Notes: generated from the letters alone by a model not told the origin. Counted from the stretch's first letter, positions 9,205 to 19,884 are shown. The stretch is DNA of 64,000 nucleotides from Bacteroidales bacterium (GCA_021738625.1 JAIPBS010000001.1:62001-126000), one strand, 5' to 3'. Made by a program: numbers and translations.

Positions 9205-9900
9205 ATGCCGGAAGTAGATGTAGTCATACCCGCCTTTAATGAGGAAGAATCGATCGGGAAGGTAGTCCATGATATTCCGAAGGATGCAGTTCGCGATATC
9301 ATCGTGGTGAACAACAATTCCACCGACAGAACAGCCGAACGTGCTGCACAGGCCGGTGCGCTTGTGCTCACCGAAAACACCCAGGGATACGGATGGGCCT
9401 GCATGAAAGGGATCCGGTATATTATAGATAAACACGGAAAAGATGGTGTAATTGCTTTTATGGATGGCGATTATTCTGATTTTGGTGAACAACTGCATGA
9501 GGTGATCCGGCCAATCGTGCAGGAAGGATACGATCTGGTGATCGGTTCGAGATTGCTCGGCCATAAGGAAAAAGGCTCGATGACCTTCCCCCAGGTTTTC
9601 GGGAACCGGCTTTCGGCATTTTTGCTGAAGATCCTTTACGGAGCGAAATTCTCCGACCTGGGCCCCATGCGGGCCATGAAGGCAGATAAGCTGCTGGCGC
9701 TGGATATGCAGGAAATGCGCTACGGCTGGACGGTGGAAATGCAACTGAAGGCGGCTAAAAGGAAATACAGAATTAAAGAAGTGCCGGTGGATTACAGAAA
9801 ACGGATCGGCCGGTCGAAGGTTTCGGGAACGGTGAAAGGTACTGTGCTGGCTGGCTACAGGATCATCTTCACCATTATAAAATATTTGCGATGGAAATAG
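9205..9900 (+). CDS. Glycosyltransferase family 2 (dolichyl-phosphate-sugar synthase-like)
   Basis: VVIPAFNEEESIGKVV, FMDGDYSD, QMEMRYGW-like motifs. Confidence 0.88.
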   Translation: MPEVDVVIPAFNEEESIGKVVHDIPKDAVRDIIVVNNNSTDRTAERAAQAGALVLTENTQGYGWACMKGIRYIIDKHGKDGVIAFMDGDYSDFGEQLHEVIRPIVQEGYDLVIGSRLLGHKEKGSMTFPQVFGNRLSAFLLKILYGAKFSDLGPMRAMKADKLLALDMQEMRYGWTVEMQLKAAKRKYRIKEVPVDYRKRIGRSKVSGTVKGTVLAGYRIIFTIIKYLRWK

Positions 9901-11357
9901 CGATCATGATCATATACGGTTTTGCCCTGACACTCATCCTGTTTTACAGCCTGATGCAGATGAGCCTGGTGATCAACTATCTGAAGTACAAAAAGCGGAA
10001 GCAAGAAATCCCCGACAGCCTGCTGAACGGCAAAGGAAGACTTCCCCTGGTAACCATACAACTACCGGTATTCAACGAAAAATATGTGGTGGAACGCTTG
10101 CTAAACGCCGTTGCAAAATTCGATTACCCCAGGCAACGCATGGAGATACAACTGCTGGATGACTCGACGGATGAAACGGTGGAGATATCCCGCAAAAAAG
10201 TGGATGAACTCAAAAAACAGGGATTCAATATTGAATTGCTTCAGCGCGAAAAACGCATCGGATTCAAGGCGGGCGCCCTGGATGAAGGCATGCAAAAGGC
10301 CAAAGGAGAATACATCGCCATTTTCGATGCGGATTTTATTCCTGAACCTGATTTTCTGAAACGAACCCTGCCCTATTTTGGAAATGACAGAACCGGCGTT
10401 GTGCAAACCCGCTGGGGCCATATCAACAAGGACTATTCGCTGCTGACCCGCTTGCAGGCCTTCGGGCTGGACGCGCATTTTTCGGTGGAGCAGGGCGGCC
10501 GCAACCAGGGCGGGCACTTCATCAACTTTAACGGAACGGCAGGCGTTTGGCGCAGGACCACCATCGATGACGCCGGCGGCTGGGAACACGACACCCTCAC
10601 CGAAGACCTCGACCTGAGCTACCGCGCACAGATGAAAGGCTGGAAGTTTGTTTTCCTTGAAGAAGTGGAAACGCCCGCCGAATTGCCCATAGTGATGAGC
10701 GCCGTTAAAAGTCAGCAGTTTCGCTGGAACAAGGGTGGGGCCGAAAACTTCAGAAAAATGCTCGGGCGCATTTTCAGTACCCCTGGCATTCCATTTAAAA
10801 CCAGGATGCACGGTTTTTTTCATTTGCTGAACTCGGCGATTTTCCTTTGTGTACTCACCGCTGCCCTGCTGAGCATACCCCTGCTGTTCGTCAAACATGC
10901 CAATCCCGAATACAATATGATCTTCGACATCAGCAGTATTTTCCTGTTGTGCACCATCATCCTGATGATCTTTTACTGGAACGCCTACCGCGAAAAAACC
11001 CGCACCTTTTTTGTAAATGCCGCGAATTTCTTCAGGGAGTTTATCCTCTTCCTGTCAACCACCATGGGATTGTCATTTCATAATTCTGTTGCGGTTGTGG
11101 AGGGCTATCTCGGGAAAAAATCATCTTTTGTAAGAACACCCAAGTTCAATGTGGTCAATCCCAGGCAAAAGATCGCCCACAATAATTATGTCAGCAGGAG
11201 CCTCAACCTGGTTACATTCATCGAAGGCATTCTTTGCCTGTACTTTTTATTCGGAATTGTAAGCGGCATCATCATGCGGGAATACGGCCTACTCCCCTTC
11301 CACCTGATGCTTTGCTGGGGTTTCGGTTATGTGTTTTATTATTCGCTGAAGAATTGA
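9891..11357 (+). CDS. Membrane glycosyltransferase, cellulose synthase-like GT2
   Basis: DDSTDET, DADF, TEDLDLSYRAQMKGW, QQFRWNKGG (QxxRW) plus C-terminal TM helices. Confidence 0.88.
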   Translation: MEIAIMIIYGFALTLILFYSLMQMSLVINYLKYKKRKQEIPDSLLNGKGRLPLVTIQLPVFNEKYVVERLLNAVAKFDYPRQRMEIQLLDDSTDETVEISRKKVDELKKQGFNIELLQREKRIGFKAGALDEGMQKAKGEYIAIFDADFIPEPDFLKRTLPYFGNDRTGVVQTRWGHINKDYSLLTRLQAFGLDAHFSVEQGGRNQGGHFINFNGTAGVWRRTTIDDAGGWEHDTLTEDLDLSYRAQMKGWKFVFLEEVETPAELPIVMSAVKSQQFRWNKGGAENFRKMLGRIFSTPGIPFKTRMHGFFHLLNSAIFLCVLTAALLSIPLLFVKHANPEYNMIFDISSIFLLCTIILMIFYWNAYREKTRTFFVNAANFFREFILFLSTTMGLSFHNSVAVVEGYLGKKSSFVRTPKFNVVNPRQKIAHNNYVSRSLNLVTFIEGILCLYFLFGIVSGIIMREYGLLPFHLMLCWGFGYVFYYSLKN

Positions 11358-12697
11358 TGCAAAGCTGGAAAAACATACAAAGATGGCTTTTGCCGGCATT
11401 CACGCTGCCGGTATATTACTGGCTTGCCTATCAGACGGATCGAACGGAGTTCGGTACGCTGCTGCTTGCCTGGTCGATGGTTTTTCTTCTGTTCATTTAT
11501 TTCTATCAGCAAAAAGAGATTTACGGGGAAAAACTACTTTTTGCATCCGGCATACTTTTCCGCCTGGTATTTCTTTTTTCGCTGCCAGCGCTTTCAAACG
11601 ATTTCATCAGATTCGTCTGGGATGGACGGCTGATCATCAACGGGCTGAATCCTTTTCTGCATTTGCCCAAAGACCTCATCAACCAACCCGTTGGGATACT
11701 GATCGATCCCGGTTGGGAGCTTTTTGAAGGCATGGGTCACCTGCAGCCGGAAAACTATAGCTGCTACCCTGCCTTCAACCAGTTTTTGTTTGGACTGGCT
11801 TCACTGATTTTCCCTCACAGCATTATTGGCAATGTGGTGATGCTACGGCTGATCATTGTTTTGTTTGATGTGGCTACTTTCTTCTTCATCAAAAAAATTC
11901 TTACCCGGCTGGATATGAACAAACGACTGGCTTTTCTCTACTTCCTGAACCCGCTCTCCATCATCGAGCTGACGGGCAACCTGCATTTCGAAGGGGTGAT
12001 GATCTTTTTCCTGGCCGCCTCCCTCTATTGCCTGATCAAAACCCGCTATACCCTATCAGCCGTGCTGTTGGCGTTTTCCGTTTCAGTTAAGCTGATCCCG
12101 CTGATCTTCCTTCCTTTGTTTTTCAGGAAGCTGGCCTGGAAAAGATCATTGATCTACTATCTTACGGTTTTCATTGTGACCGGGCTGCTGTTTTTGCCAT
12201 TTATCGATCAGGGGCTGATATCCAATATTTTCAGCAGCCTCGATCTGTATTTCCGCAGCTTTGAGTTTAACGCCAGCCTTTATTATATCGTCAGGGAGAT
12301 CGGCTATGCGGTTAAAGGCTGGAACATCATTGCAACGGCCGGACCGGCGCTGGCTGCATTGGTTTTCGTTTCGGTTGTTTCGCTTGCGATATTCAGAAAA
12401 AATGAAAACAACAAAGCCCTGATCACCTCAATGTTGTTTGCCGTCGCCATATATTATTTTTTGTCAACCACCGTGATGCCCTGGTACGTTTTAACATTGC
12501 TATTTCTTTCGGTTTTCACGCCATACCGCTTTGTATTGCTTTGGTCATTCACCCTGATCTTATCCTACAAAACATACAGCAACCCGGTTTGGCAAGAAAA
12601 TCTGTGGCTGAACATTATAGAATATGTTCCTGTTTACCTATTGATGTTTTGGGAACTTTATACAAGAAGAACCAAAACGGAAATGGCCCCGGAATAA
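11357..12697 (+). CDS. Polytopic membrane protein, mannosyltransferase (DUF2029/GT87)-like
   Basis: Start overlaps upstream stop (TGATG); many TM helices; RFVWDGR and NPLSIIELTGNLHFEG motifs. Confidence 0.75.
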   Translation: MQSWKNIQRWLLPAFTLPVYYWLAYQTDRTEFGTLLLAWSMVFLLFIYFYQQKEIYGEKLLFASGILFRLVFLFSLPALSNDFIRFVWDGRLIINGLNPFLHLPKDLINQPVGILIDPGWELFEGMGHLQPENYSCYPAFNQFLFGLASLIFPHSIIGNVVMLRLIIVLFDVATFFFIKKILTRLDMNKRLAFLYFLNPLSIIELTGNLHFEGVMIFFLAASLYCLIKTRYTLSAVLLAFSVSVKLIPLIFLPLFFRKLAWKRSLIYYLTVFIVTGLLFLPFIDQGLISNIFSSLDLYFRSFEFNASLYYIVREIGYAVKGWNIIATAGPALAALVFVSVVSLAIFRKNENNKALITSMLFAVAIYYFLSTTVMPWYVLTLLFLSVFTPYRFVLLWSFTLILSYKTYSNPVWQENLWLNIIEYVPVYLLMFWELYTRRTKTEMAPE

Positions 12698-12740
12698 GTA
12701 TTTGGTATGTCTTTTGCCCGGACTAAATAAATTTGAAAAC

Positions 12741-13604
12741 ATGCGCGTAAAAATCCTATCGGCTTTTTTATTCATTTCGTCCTTCGCCTATGCAGGAGGC
12801 CCCTGGATTGAAGGCAAGGGAAGCGGCTATTTCCAGCTTTCCTACACCTACCTCAAATACGACCGTTTGCTGAACGGATGGAACAACCCGGTTTCCGACC
12901 TTAAACGAGAAGTTTCCGATTTCACCTTACAGGCATATTTTGAATACGGACTGACCGACAGGATGCAGTTGAATGTGGTTTTACCCTATAAATTCCTTCG
13001 CACCGGTGATGCGCTTTTAAAAGCGCCGGATGATCTGTACCCGGCAGATACTGTTGCAGCAGGAACTTTAAATCATTTCAGCAATCTAAGTGCAGGTTTG
13101 AAATATCTTTTGCTGGATAAAAACCTGAAAGTCGCCGCAAAATTCATGGTGGCGGCCAACACATCCGAATACGACAGCCTTACCGGTTTGCGTTCCGGCT
13201 ACGACGCCTGGTATTTTGCACCTTCCTTCAGCATCGGAAGAGGTTATCCACGCTCCTATTATTTTGCAGAAATGGGATTCAGATTCAAAACCAACAATTA
13301 TTCAAATGATCTGCTTTTTGCCGGTGAGTACGGCTACAGGTGGGGTTTGTTTGGGGATGCCGAAACCTGGACCATCATCGCACTTGAGGCCGTGATCCCT
13401 TCGGGCAAGGGCGGTTACAATGACGATCGATCAGGGCATACGGGCCTGTATATGAATGAGGAAGGTTATATTTCTCCGGGCTTTAAACTCAACCAGCAAC
13501 TGGGCTACGGATTGTATCTGAACCTGGCAGTTTACGGCGCCATCTGGGCGGATCATCACGGGGCGGCCCCCACCTACAATGCAGGGCTGGCATACAAGTT
13601 CTGA
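12741..13604 (+). CDS. Outer-membrane beta-barrel-like protein with signal peptide
   Basis: MRVKILSAFLFISSFAYAGG signal; aromatic-rich alternating strands; terminal aromatic residue (F). Confidence 0.65.
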   Translation: MRVKILSAFLFISSFAYAGGPWIEGKGSGYFQLSYTYLKYDRLLNGWNNPVSDLKREVSDFTLQAYFEYGLTDRMQLNVVLPYKFLRTGDALLKAPDDLYPADTVAAGTLNHFSNLSAGLKYLLLDKNLKVAAKFMVAANTSEYDSLTGLRSGYDAWYFAPSFSIGRGYPRSYYFAEMGFRFKTNNYSNDLLFAGEYGYRWGLFGDAETWTIIALEAVIPSGKGGYNDDRSGHTGLYMNEEGYISPGFKLNQQLGYGLYLNLAVYGAIWADHHGAAPTYNAGLAYKF

Positions 13605-14299
13605 TCGTGCCCTTCAAGAATAAACCGGACGGCCGCCTCAGCATGAACTTTCAGAGTATTAAATAATGGAATATCGGTATCATCTTCCGACACGATCAGG
13701 GGAATTTCGGTACAGCCCATGATCACCCCTTCCGCACCGCGCGATTTCAAATCTTTCATCAAATCAATAATGTATCCCTTGCTCTCATCCGTGAAAATAT
13801 CTTTGGTTAATTCACTGAAGATGATATCATGTAGTTTAAGTATATCACTCTCAGCGGGCACCAAACAATCGGTCTTGTGTTTTTTAAGCATCTTCTTATA
13901 AAAATCTGCCTGCATGGTGAATTTGGTCCCGAGCAATCCAACCTTTTTCATTCCTTTTTTCATGATCACTTTGGCAGTTTCCTCCGTGATGTCGATCAAT
14001 GGAATGTCCATCCGTTTCCTCAGCTGTGGGGCTATGATGTGCGGGGTGTTGGCACAAAGCATCAGACCCTCGGCGCCGATCTTATGCAGGTTCCGGGCAT
14101 AGTATTCAACCCGGTCGAGGAAGGCATCCCAGCCCCGCTCTTCGATCACATCATACTCTTCCTCAAAATTGACCGAGTGCAACAAAATTCGGGCAGAATT
14201 CTTTTGGCCCAGCCTTTTGTTGACGCCCTGGTTGATCAGCCTGTAGTAGTCGATGGTGGAAACATAGCTTGTTCCGCCAATAAGTCCAATGGTACGCAT
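13574..14299 (-). CDS. Aspartate/glutamate racemase family protein
   Basis: IGLIGGTSYVSTIDYYRLIN, LCANTPH and GCTEIPLIV motifs. Confidence 0.9.
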   Translation of the reverse strand: MRTIGLIGGTSYVSTIDYYRLINQGVNKRLGQKNSARILLHSVNFEEEYDVIEERGWDAFLDRVEYYARNLHKIGAEGLMLCANTPHIIAPQLRKRMDIPLIDITEETAKVIMKKGMKKVGLLGTKFTMQADFYKKMLKKHKTDCLVPAESDILKLHDIIFSELTKDIFTDESKGYIIDLMKDLKSRGAEGVIMGCTEIPLIVSEDDTDIPLFNTLKVHAEAAVRFILEGHDQNLYASPAL

Positions 14300-14391
14300 G
14301 AATCTATGAATGAATGTTGATTATACAAACATAAGTAAAAAGCCGATAATGTTTTTTAGTAAAAGGAATACGACAAAACAATGAAATGTTT

Positions 14392-14422
14392 TTTGGGTAT
14401 CTTAAAAAAATAACTATCTTTG
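14392..14422 (+). promoter_or_regulatory. Bacteroidota-type promoter for tRNA-Asp
   Basis: TTTG (14392-14395) - 19 nt - TATCTTTG (14415-14422). Confidence 0.6.
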
Positions 14423-14459
14423 CATCCGCTTTAAGACAAAAAATGTTCTTGAAATTATT

Positions 14460-14536
14460 GGTCCGGTAGTTCAGTTGGTTAGAATACGTGCCTGTCACGC
14501 ACGGGGTCGCGAGTTCGAGTCTCGTCCGGACCGCCA
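14460..14536 (+). tRNA. tRNA-Asp(GTC), CCA encoded
   Basis: GGTCCGG/CCGGACC acceptor, CGTGC-CTGTCAC-GCACG anticodon arm, GTTCGAGTC T arm, G-CCA. Confidence 0.95.
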
Positions 14537-14549
14537 GAGATCACACTTA

Positions 14550-14585
14550 AGCCTTGCTGTTGAACAAAATGCAGCAAGGCTTTTT
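14550..14585 (+). terminator. Rho-independent terminator after tRNA-Asp
   Basis: GCCTTGCTG ... CAGCAAGGC then TTTTT. Confidence 0.8.
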
Positions 14586-14908
14586 AGTTGGTTTCGGTAA
14601 TAACAAAGTTTTAGGTTTTAGTGTTCGATCTAAACCTTCTATTACCTAAGTTCGCTACTCAAAATTCGTTTTGATAAAAAATTTTTTTATTCAGTTGTAC
14701 TTTTAGTAGGAGTAAACCATGTTTACATTCATTTCTACCATAATCATCCCCCCATCTGACTCAGTATTTCGACTTCTCTTTTTTGAAAGACCTATTTGAT
14801 AAAGGAGAATTAAAAGCAAAATTAAATTTACACACCAGGCCAAAATATTAGTATATTTGAGATTCAACAATCATACAAATATTTTAAGTCAGACTTAACC
14901 TAAAATTC

Positions 14909-17785
14909 ATGAACCCAATAGGTACATATCTCAAAGAGTTCTCGTCCATTGCTGAAAAATACTTTCAAGAGAAGCTTTGGCTCAAAGAAAGATATGATTT
15001 CTTTCAGCTATTTTTTGAAAAAGAAAACATAGAAAAAGCTGATTGGAATGACTTTCAAAAGATGGGAAACAAATTACATTCTTTTACTTCACTTGCTATA
15101 GCCAAAAAAAATGCTTTAGGCAAACCCAACCATTCCATAGAACACTACCGAAATGCCTTCATATATATAAAGTACGGTGATGATCCTGTAAATGTCAAAA
15201 TAAATAATATTTTGGATGATACATCCGGTTTTCATCTCAAGTATTTCGGGCAAGCCACTTTAAGCGAACTTTTCGCGTATGCATTTCCCGACAAATACAC
15301 AATTTACAATAGAAGAGATATTGAAGCATTATCCTTTCTGGGTATTACTTTCAAGGAGAACCGAGGTGATGGCTTTGGGGATAAATTTCTTTTATATAAC
15401 AAGGCGCTACAACCAATCTTGCAGCAATATCAGAAAGTTGTTGGTCAACGATCCAATACTACTATCTCATTGGAAGTTGATCAATTTTTTTCGTGGTTAT
15501 ATGAAAAGCATATAAGCCCAATTAAAAATAGCTCTGAAGTTTATTACACCCTGCTTAGATTCATTAATCAAGCTAATACGGACAATCTCAAAAGGCAGGG
15601 ATACCCCCAAAAATACAATGGTCTAAATTTTCAGGTCAGTTTTGGTGCTGGTACTACAGGAAGAATACCATGGATGGCATTTCTGAAAGATCCCAATAAG
15701 GTCTCTGAAGGAATTTATCCAGTTTACCTCTATTACAAAGAATTTGACCTCTTAATACTTGCCTATGGTATGGGTGAAGCAACTGAACCAAAACACAGAT
15801 GGCCAAATGAAAAGGATCTTACATCAATAAAAGAATGGTTCAAAGTAAACAAAGATGCTAAACCCGAGAGGTATGGAGAATCCTATGTTAAAGCTATATA
15901 CGAGTTAGACAAAGAGCTTGATAGCAAGTCTATTGAGAATGACTTAAATGACCTGATCGATTATTACAAGAACATAGATTTTGAAGGAACGCCTGAAGAT
16001 GTCAAAACCACAGAGTTGAATTATTGGATAGTTGCCCCGGGACAATCCGCCAAGAGGTGGGAGGCGTTTTATAAGGAAGGAGTGATTGGAATTGGGTGGG
16101 ATCGCATGGGCAATCTGAAAAAATATGATTCGAAAGAGGAGATCAGAGATCAGCTTGCATTGACTTATCCAGAAAAAGGAGATAATCAAACCAATAATGC
16201 TCTTACTTTATGGAATTTTGCCAACAGCATCCAAATTGGTGATATCCTTATCCCCAAAAAGGGTAATTCAGAGTATTTGGGCTATGGTATAGTTGAATCG
16301 GATTATTACTACGATGAGGATGAAAAAGACTACAAAAGTTTGAGAAAGGTAATCTGGAAGAAAAAAGGAAAATGGCCTGATGAGCTTGGAACAATCGTTA
16401 CTAAAACCCTAACCAATATAACGCAATATCATGATTATGTTGACAGATTAATCAGGCTTATTGGAATTGAAAGAGAGTCTGAGGATCCTTCCAAAATCAA
16501 TTATTGGTGGGTTAATGCCAATCCAAAGAAATGGAAAATAACAGACTATGAGGTTGGGTATGAACAAACATATACTACTCACAACAGTGATGGGAACAAA
16601 AGGCGGCATTATGAAAATTTTGAAAAAGCAAAGCCCGGTGATTTGGCAATTGGATACGCAACAAGTCCTATAAAAAAAATTATGGGTGTATTCGAAATTA
16701 CTCAGGGAGTATATGTAGATGATGATGATGGCCAAGAAAAGATATCTTTTAAGATACAAAAACATCTGCCCAATCCCATTACTTGGAGTGAGGTTCTGCA
16801 AATAAAGCAGCTTTCAAATTCACAAGTTATCAAAAGCAATCAAGGAAGCATCTTCAGATTGACCAAACCAGAGTTTCAGGCTATAATTGGATATGACATT
16901 AAACAACAAAAGGAAGTAGAGCCATATTCCCAAAAGGATGCATTAAAGGAGCTATTCATTGAGGAAGACCAGTTTGAAAAAATACTTTCAAACCTTGAGT
17001 ACAAGAAAAATATCATTCTTCAGGGCTCTCCTGGCACTGGTAAAACATTTATGGCAAAGAAAATTGCCCACACAATGATGGAGGGAAAGGATGATAGTAA
17101 AATCGAGATGATCCAATTCCACCAGTCATATGCATACGAAGATTTTATTCAGGGATTTAGACCTCAGGAGGACGGTTCTTTTAAGCTTGAAAATGGTGTT
17201 TTCTATAGGTTTTGTAAGAAGGCACAATCTGATCCAGATAATAAGTACTTCTTTATCATTGACGAAATTAACCGAGGCAACCTGAGTAAAATCTTCGGGG
17301 AGTTAATGCTATTGATTGAATCAGACAAAAGGGGCGAATATGTGACACTCACCTATTCATCAGGGTTTGAAAGTAGATTCTTTATTCCTGATAACATATA
17401 TATCATAGGAACGATGAATACTGCTGATAGATCTTTGGCACTTTTAGACTATGCACTAAGACGGAGATTCTCATTTATAAATATTGAACCAATGTTTAAC
17501 CAGAAGTTTGAAGTGAATATCATCGATAATGGAGTTGATGAAGGTATTGCAAAGACAATTACAAAGAAACTTGGCAATTTAAATCTTGAAATATCTAAAG
17601 ACAGAAACCTTGGAAAAGGCTTTCGTATTGGGCATAGCTATTTTTGCACTATACCAAACCGTATTGGTGATGAGAACTGGTATCAAAACATTATCGATCA
17701 TGAAATAGCACCTTTATTGGAGGAATATTGGTATGATAAAAATGATAAGGCTGAAATCGAGATTAAAAGGTTAAAGGAACTATAA
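14909..17785 (+). CDS. mcrB: McrB-like AAA+ GTPase with DUF3578-like, PUA-like and EVE-like regions
   Basis: GSPGTGKT Walker A, FFIIDEINRGN Walker B, MNTADRS signature; IPWMAFL...GIYPVYLYY (DUF3578-like), NYWIVAPG and NYWWVNANPKKW (PUA/EVE-like). Confidence 0.88.
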   Translation: MNPIGTYLKEFSSIAEKYFQEKLWLKERYDFFQLFFEKENIEKADWNDFQKMGNKLHSFTSLAIAKKNALGKPNHSIEHYRNAFIYIKYGDDPVNVKINNILDDTSGFHLKYFGQATLSELFAYAFPDKYTIYNRRDIEALSFLGITFKENRGDGFGDKFLLYNKALQPILQQYQKVVGQRSNTTISLEVDQFFSWLYEKHISPIKNSSEVYYTLLRFINQANTDNLKRQGYPQKYNGLNFQVSFGAGTTGRIPWMAFLKDPNKVSEGIYPVYLYYKEFDLLILAYGMGEATEPKHRWPNEKDLTSIKEWFKVNKDAKPERYGESYVKAIYELDKELDSKSIENDLNDLIDYYKNIDFEGTPEDVKTTELNYWIVAPGQSAKRWEAFYKEGVIGIGWDRMGNLKKYDSKEEIRDQLALTYPEKGDNQTNNALTLWNFANSIQIGDILIPKKGNSEYLGYGIVESDYYYDEDEKDYKSLRKVIWKKKGKWPDELGTIVTKTLTNITQYHDYVDRLIRLIGIERESEDPSKINYWWVNANPKKWKITDYEVGYEQTYTTHNSDGNKRRHYENFEKAKPGDLAIGYATSPIKKIMGVFEITQGVYVDDDDGQEKISFKIQKHLPNPITWSEVLQIKQLSNSQVIKSNQGSIFRLTKPEFQAIIGYDIKQQKEVEPYSQKDALKELFIEEDQFEKILSNLEYKKNIILQGSPGTGKTFMAKKIAHTMMEGKDDSKIEMIQFHQSYAYEDFIQGFRPQEDGSFKLENGVFYRFCKKAQSDPDNKYFFIIDEINRGNLSKIFGELMLLIESDKRGEYVTLTYSSGFESRFFIPDNIYIIGTMNTADRSLALLDYALRRRFSFINIEPMFNQKFEVNIIDNGVDEGIAKTITKKLGNLNLEISKDRNLGKGFRIGHSYFCTIPNRIGDENWYQNIIDHEIAPLLEEYWYDKNDKAEIEIKRLKEL

Positions 17786-18825
17786 TGGAGATCCCCATTC
17801 GGAATATATATTACCTGCTTTGTTATGCTTGGGACAAATTGGAGGAGGGATCAAAGGTCGATGTTGGTTCGTCGGATTATAAATCTGCTGTAGATCTTTT
17901 TGCACGAGTGTTAGCCAATGGTAGCCGCCAATTATTCAAAAGGGGGCTGGAACGAGATTATAATCTTGTTTCGCAAGAATATACGGGAATAAAAGGCAAA
18001 ATAGGCTTTGGGACAACAATCAAAAAAAATCTGTTACCACAAGCAAAGACACATTGTGATTTTGATGAGTTTGAACACAACGTATTGACTAATCAGATAT
18101 TAAAGGCGACTCTGTTCAAGCTAACAAAAACAAAAGGGCTTGATGATAGGATCAAAGCAGAAGTATGGGAATGCTATCAAAGTCTTCCCATGGTTGATGA
18201 TATCGATATCCATCTAGAAGACTTCTCAAAAATAAGAATCCACCGAAATAATTCGTTCTACGAGTTTTTGCTAAAAATATGTAGAATACTATTTGAATCC
18301 ATTGTCATTGATGAGATTGAAGGGGAATATAAATTCAAAGAGTTCACTGGTAATACTCAAGCAATGTCCTCACTCTTCGAGGATTTTATAAGGAATTTTT
18401 ATAAACGAGAGCAGAAGATATTTCCGGTTGTTAGACGCGAGGATATTCGTTGGAATGCAACAGCTATTGGTGATAGTGACGAAGATTACTTGCCCAAAAT
18501 GCAAACCGATATCACATTAGAGTCCCCAAGTAGGAAGGTTGTAATTGATGCAAAATACTATCAAGAGACTCTCAGTTATCACTACAAAACCCTCAAGTTT
18601 CACTCAAATAATCTATATCAGCTCTTTTCTTATGTCAAGAATCTAGAAAAAGACCCCAGTAATGAAATGAACAAGAAATGCGAGGGTATTCTGCTTTACC
18701 CAACTATTAATAAAGAGTATGACGAATCATATGAAATCAGTGGTCATATAATCAGAGTAGCAACAATTAATTTAGCCGATAAATGGACCTTAATAAAGGC
18801 TCGACTTTTAAAACTTTTATATTAG
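17785..18825 (+). CDS. mcrC: McrC-like nuclease subunit
   Basis: Overlaps the mcrB stop; PD-(D/E)xK-like MQTDITL..VVIDAKYY; I-YLLCYAWD N-terminus. Confidence 0.88.
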   Translation: MEIPIRNIYYLLCYAWDKLEEGSKVDVGSSDYKSAVDLFARVLANGSRQLFKRGLERDYNLVSQEYTGIKGKIGFGTTIKKNLLPQAKTHCDFDEFEHNVLTNQILKATLFKLTKTKGLDDRIKAEVWECYQSLPMVDDIDIHLEDFSKIRIHRNNSFYEFLLKICRILFESIVIDEIEGEYKFKEFTGNTQAMSSLFEDFIRNFYKREQKIFPVVRREDIRWNATAIGDSDEDYLPKMQTDITLESPSRKVVIDAKYYQETLSYHYKTLKFHSNNLYQLFSYVKNLEKDPSNEMNKKCEGILLYPTINKEYDESYEISGHIIRVATINLADKWTLIKARLLKLLY

Positions 18826-18885
18826 TCAACATTTAATACTATTAAAATATTCTGGAAGTTTATTTAACTTTTTATGTTGTGAAAG

Positions 18886-19884
18886 TTAGTTCCCAACCAT
18901 ATACACCATATACACCAAATACCCAACATACCCCAACACCAGCAAGCCCGCTTCCCAGCGGTCGAGTTTTTTTTGCATCCCGGTAAACATAGCGATGAAC
19001 AGGAAAATCGTGCCGGCGGCCAGGATCACCAGGTCGATATTAAAGGAGGGATCGAAGACAATGGGACTGACCAGGGCGCTCATGCCCAGGATCAGGAAAA
19101 TGTTGAATATGTTAGAACCAATGATATTCCCAACTGCCAGGTCGATGTTTTTCTTAACGGCTGCCACGATGGATGTGGCCAGCTCGGGCAGTGAAGTCCC
19201 CACAGCCACAATAGTCAGTCCGATCAGCTTTTCACTCATGCCCAGATTGGTGGCGATTTTTATGGCATTGTCAACCACCAGACGGCCCCCGAACGTCAGG
19301 CCGGCCAGTCCGAGCAGGATGTAAACCCAGGTTTTCGGCAGGGAATAAGTTTTCGCCTCCGACAATGGCAAAGTACTGTCTTTTCCCAGTTGCTTGTAAA
19401 CATAAAACAAAAATGCACTGAAAAACAGCAACAACAGCAAACCGTCGAATCGCGACAGGATCAACCCCTGAACGGGCAGGATCACATTTGCCAGCAGCAT
19501 CAGCACCAAAATCGACAGAAGCGAAAAGGGAATTTCTTTCCACACCGTTGTGGACTGCACTCTTATCGGGGTGATCAGCCCGGCTATGCCCAGGATCACA
19601 AAAAGGTTCATGATGTTGCTCCCGATCACATTGCCGAAAACGATGTCGTTGAGGCCCTGGTATGATGCGAAGGTGTTGATGACCAGCTCCGGGGCCGAGG
19701 TGCCGAAGGCCACAATGGTCAGGCCGATGGCCAGATCGGGCACGTGATATCTTTTGGCAAGGCAGGAAGCTCCGCCAACCGTCAGGTCTGCTCCTTTGAT
19801 CAGCAGGATAAAACCAAGTATGAGTAAAAGGATCTGAGCAAACATGCCTGCAAATTTACCTGTTGTTTTGTAAACAATAAACAC
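18886..19884 (-). CDS. Calcium/sodium antiporter (CaCA family)
   Basis: Two inverted alpha repeats: TIVAFGTSAPELVIN...GNVIGSNIMN and TIVAVGTSLPELATS...GNIIGSNIFN. Confidence 0.93.
   Translation of the reverse strand: MFIVYKTTGKFAGMFAQILLLILGFILLIKGADLTVGGASCLAKRYHVPDLAIGLTIVAFGTSAPELVINTFASYQGLNDIVFGNVIGSNIMNLFVILGIAGLITPIRVQSTTVWKEIPFSLLSILVLMLLANVILPVQGLILSRFDGLLLLLFFSAFLFYVYKQLGKDSTLPLSEAKTYSLPKTWVYILLGLAGLTFGGRLVVDNAIKIATNLGMSEKLIGLTIVAVGTSLPELATSIVAAVKKNIDLAVGNIIGSNIFNIFLILGMSALVSPIVFDPSFNIDLVILAAGTIFLFIAMFTGMQKKLDRWEAGLLVLGYVGYLVYMVYMVGN

Noticed and set aside
14460-18825. Full integrative element at tRNA-Asp
   Set aside because: No integrase, transposase or second attachment-site copy of the tRNA 3' end was seen; only the McrBC pair is supported.
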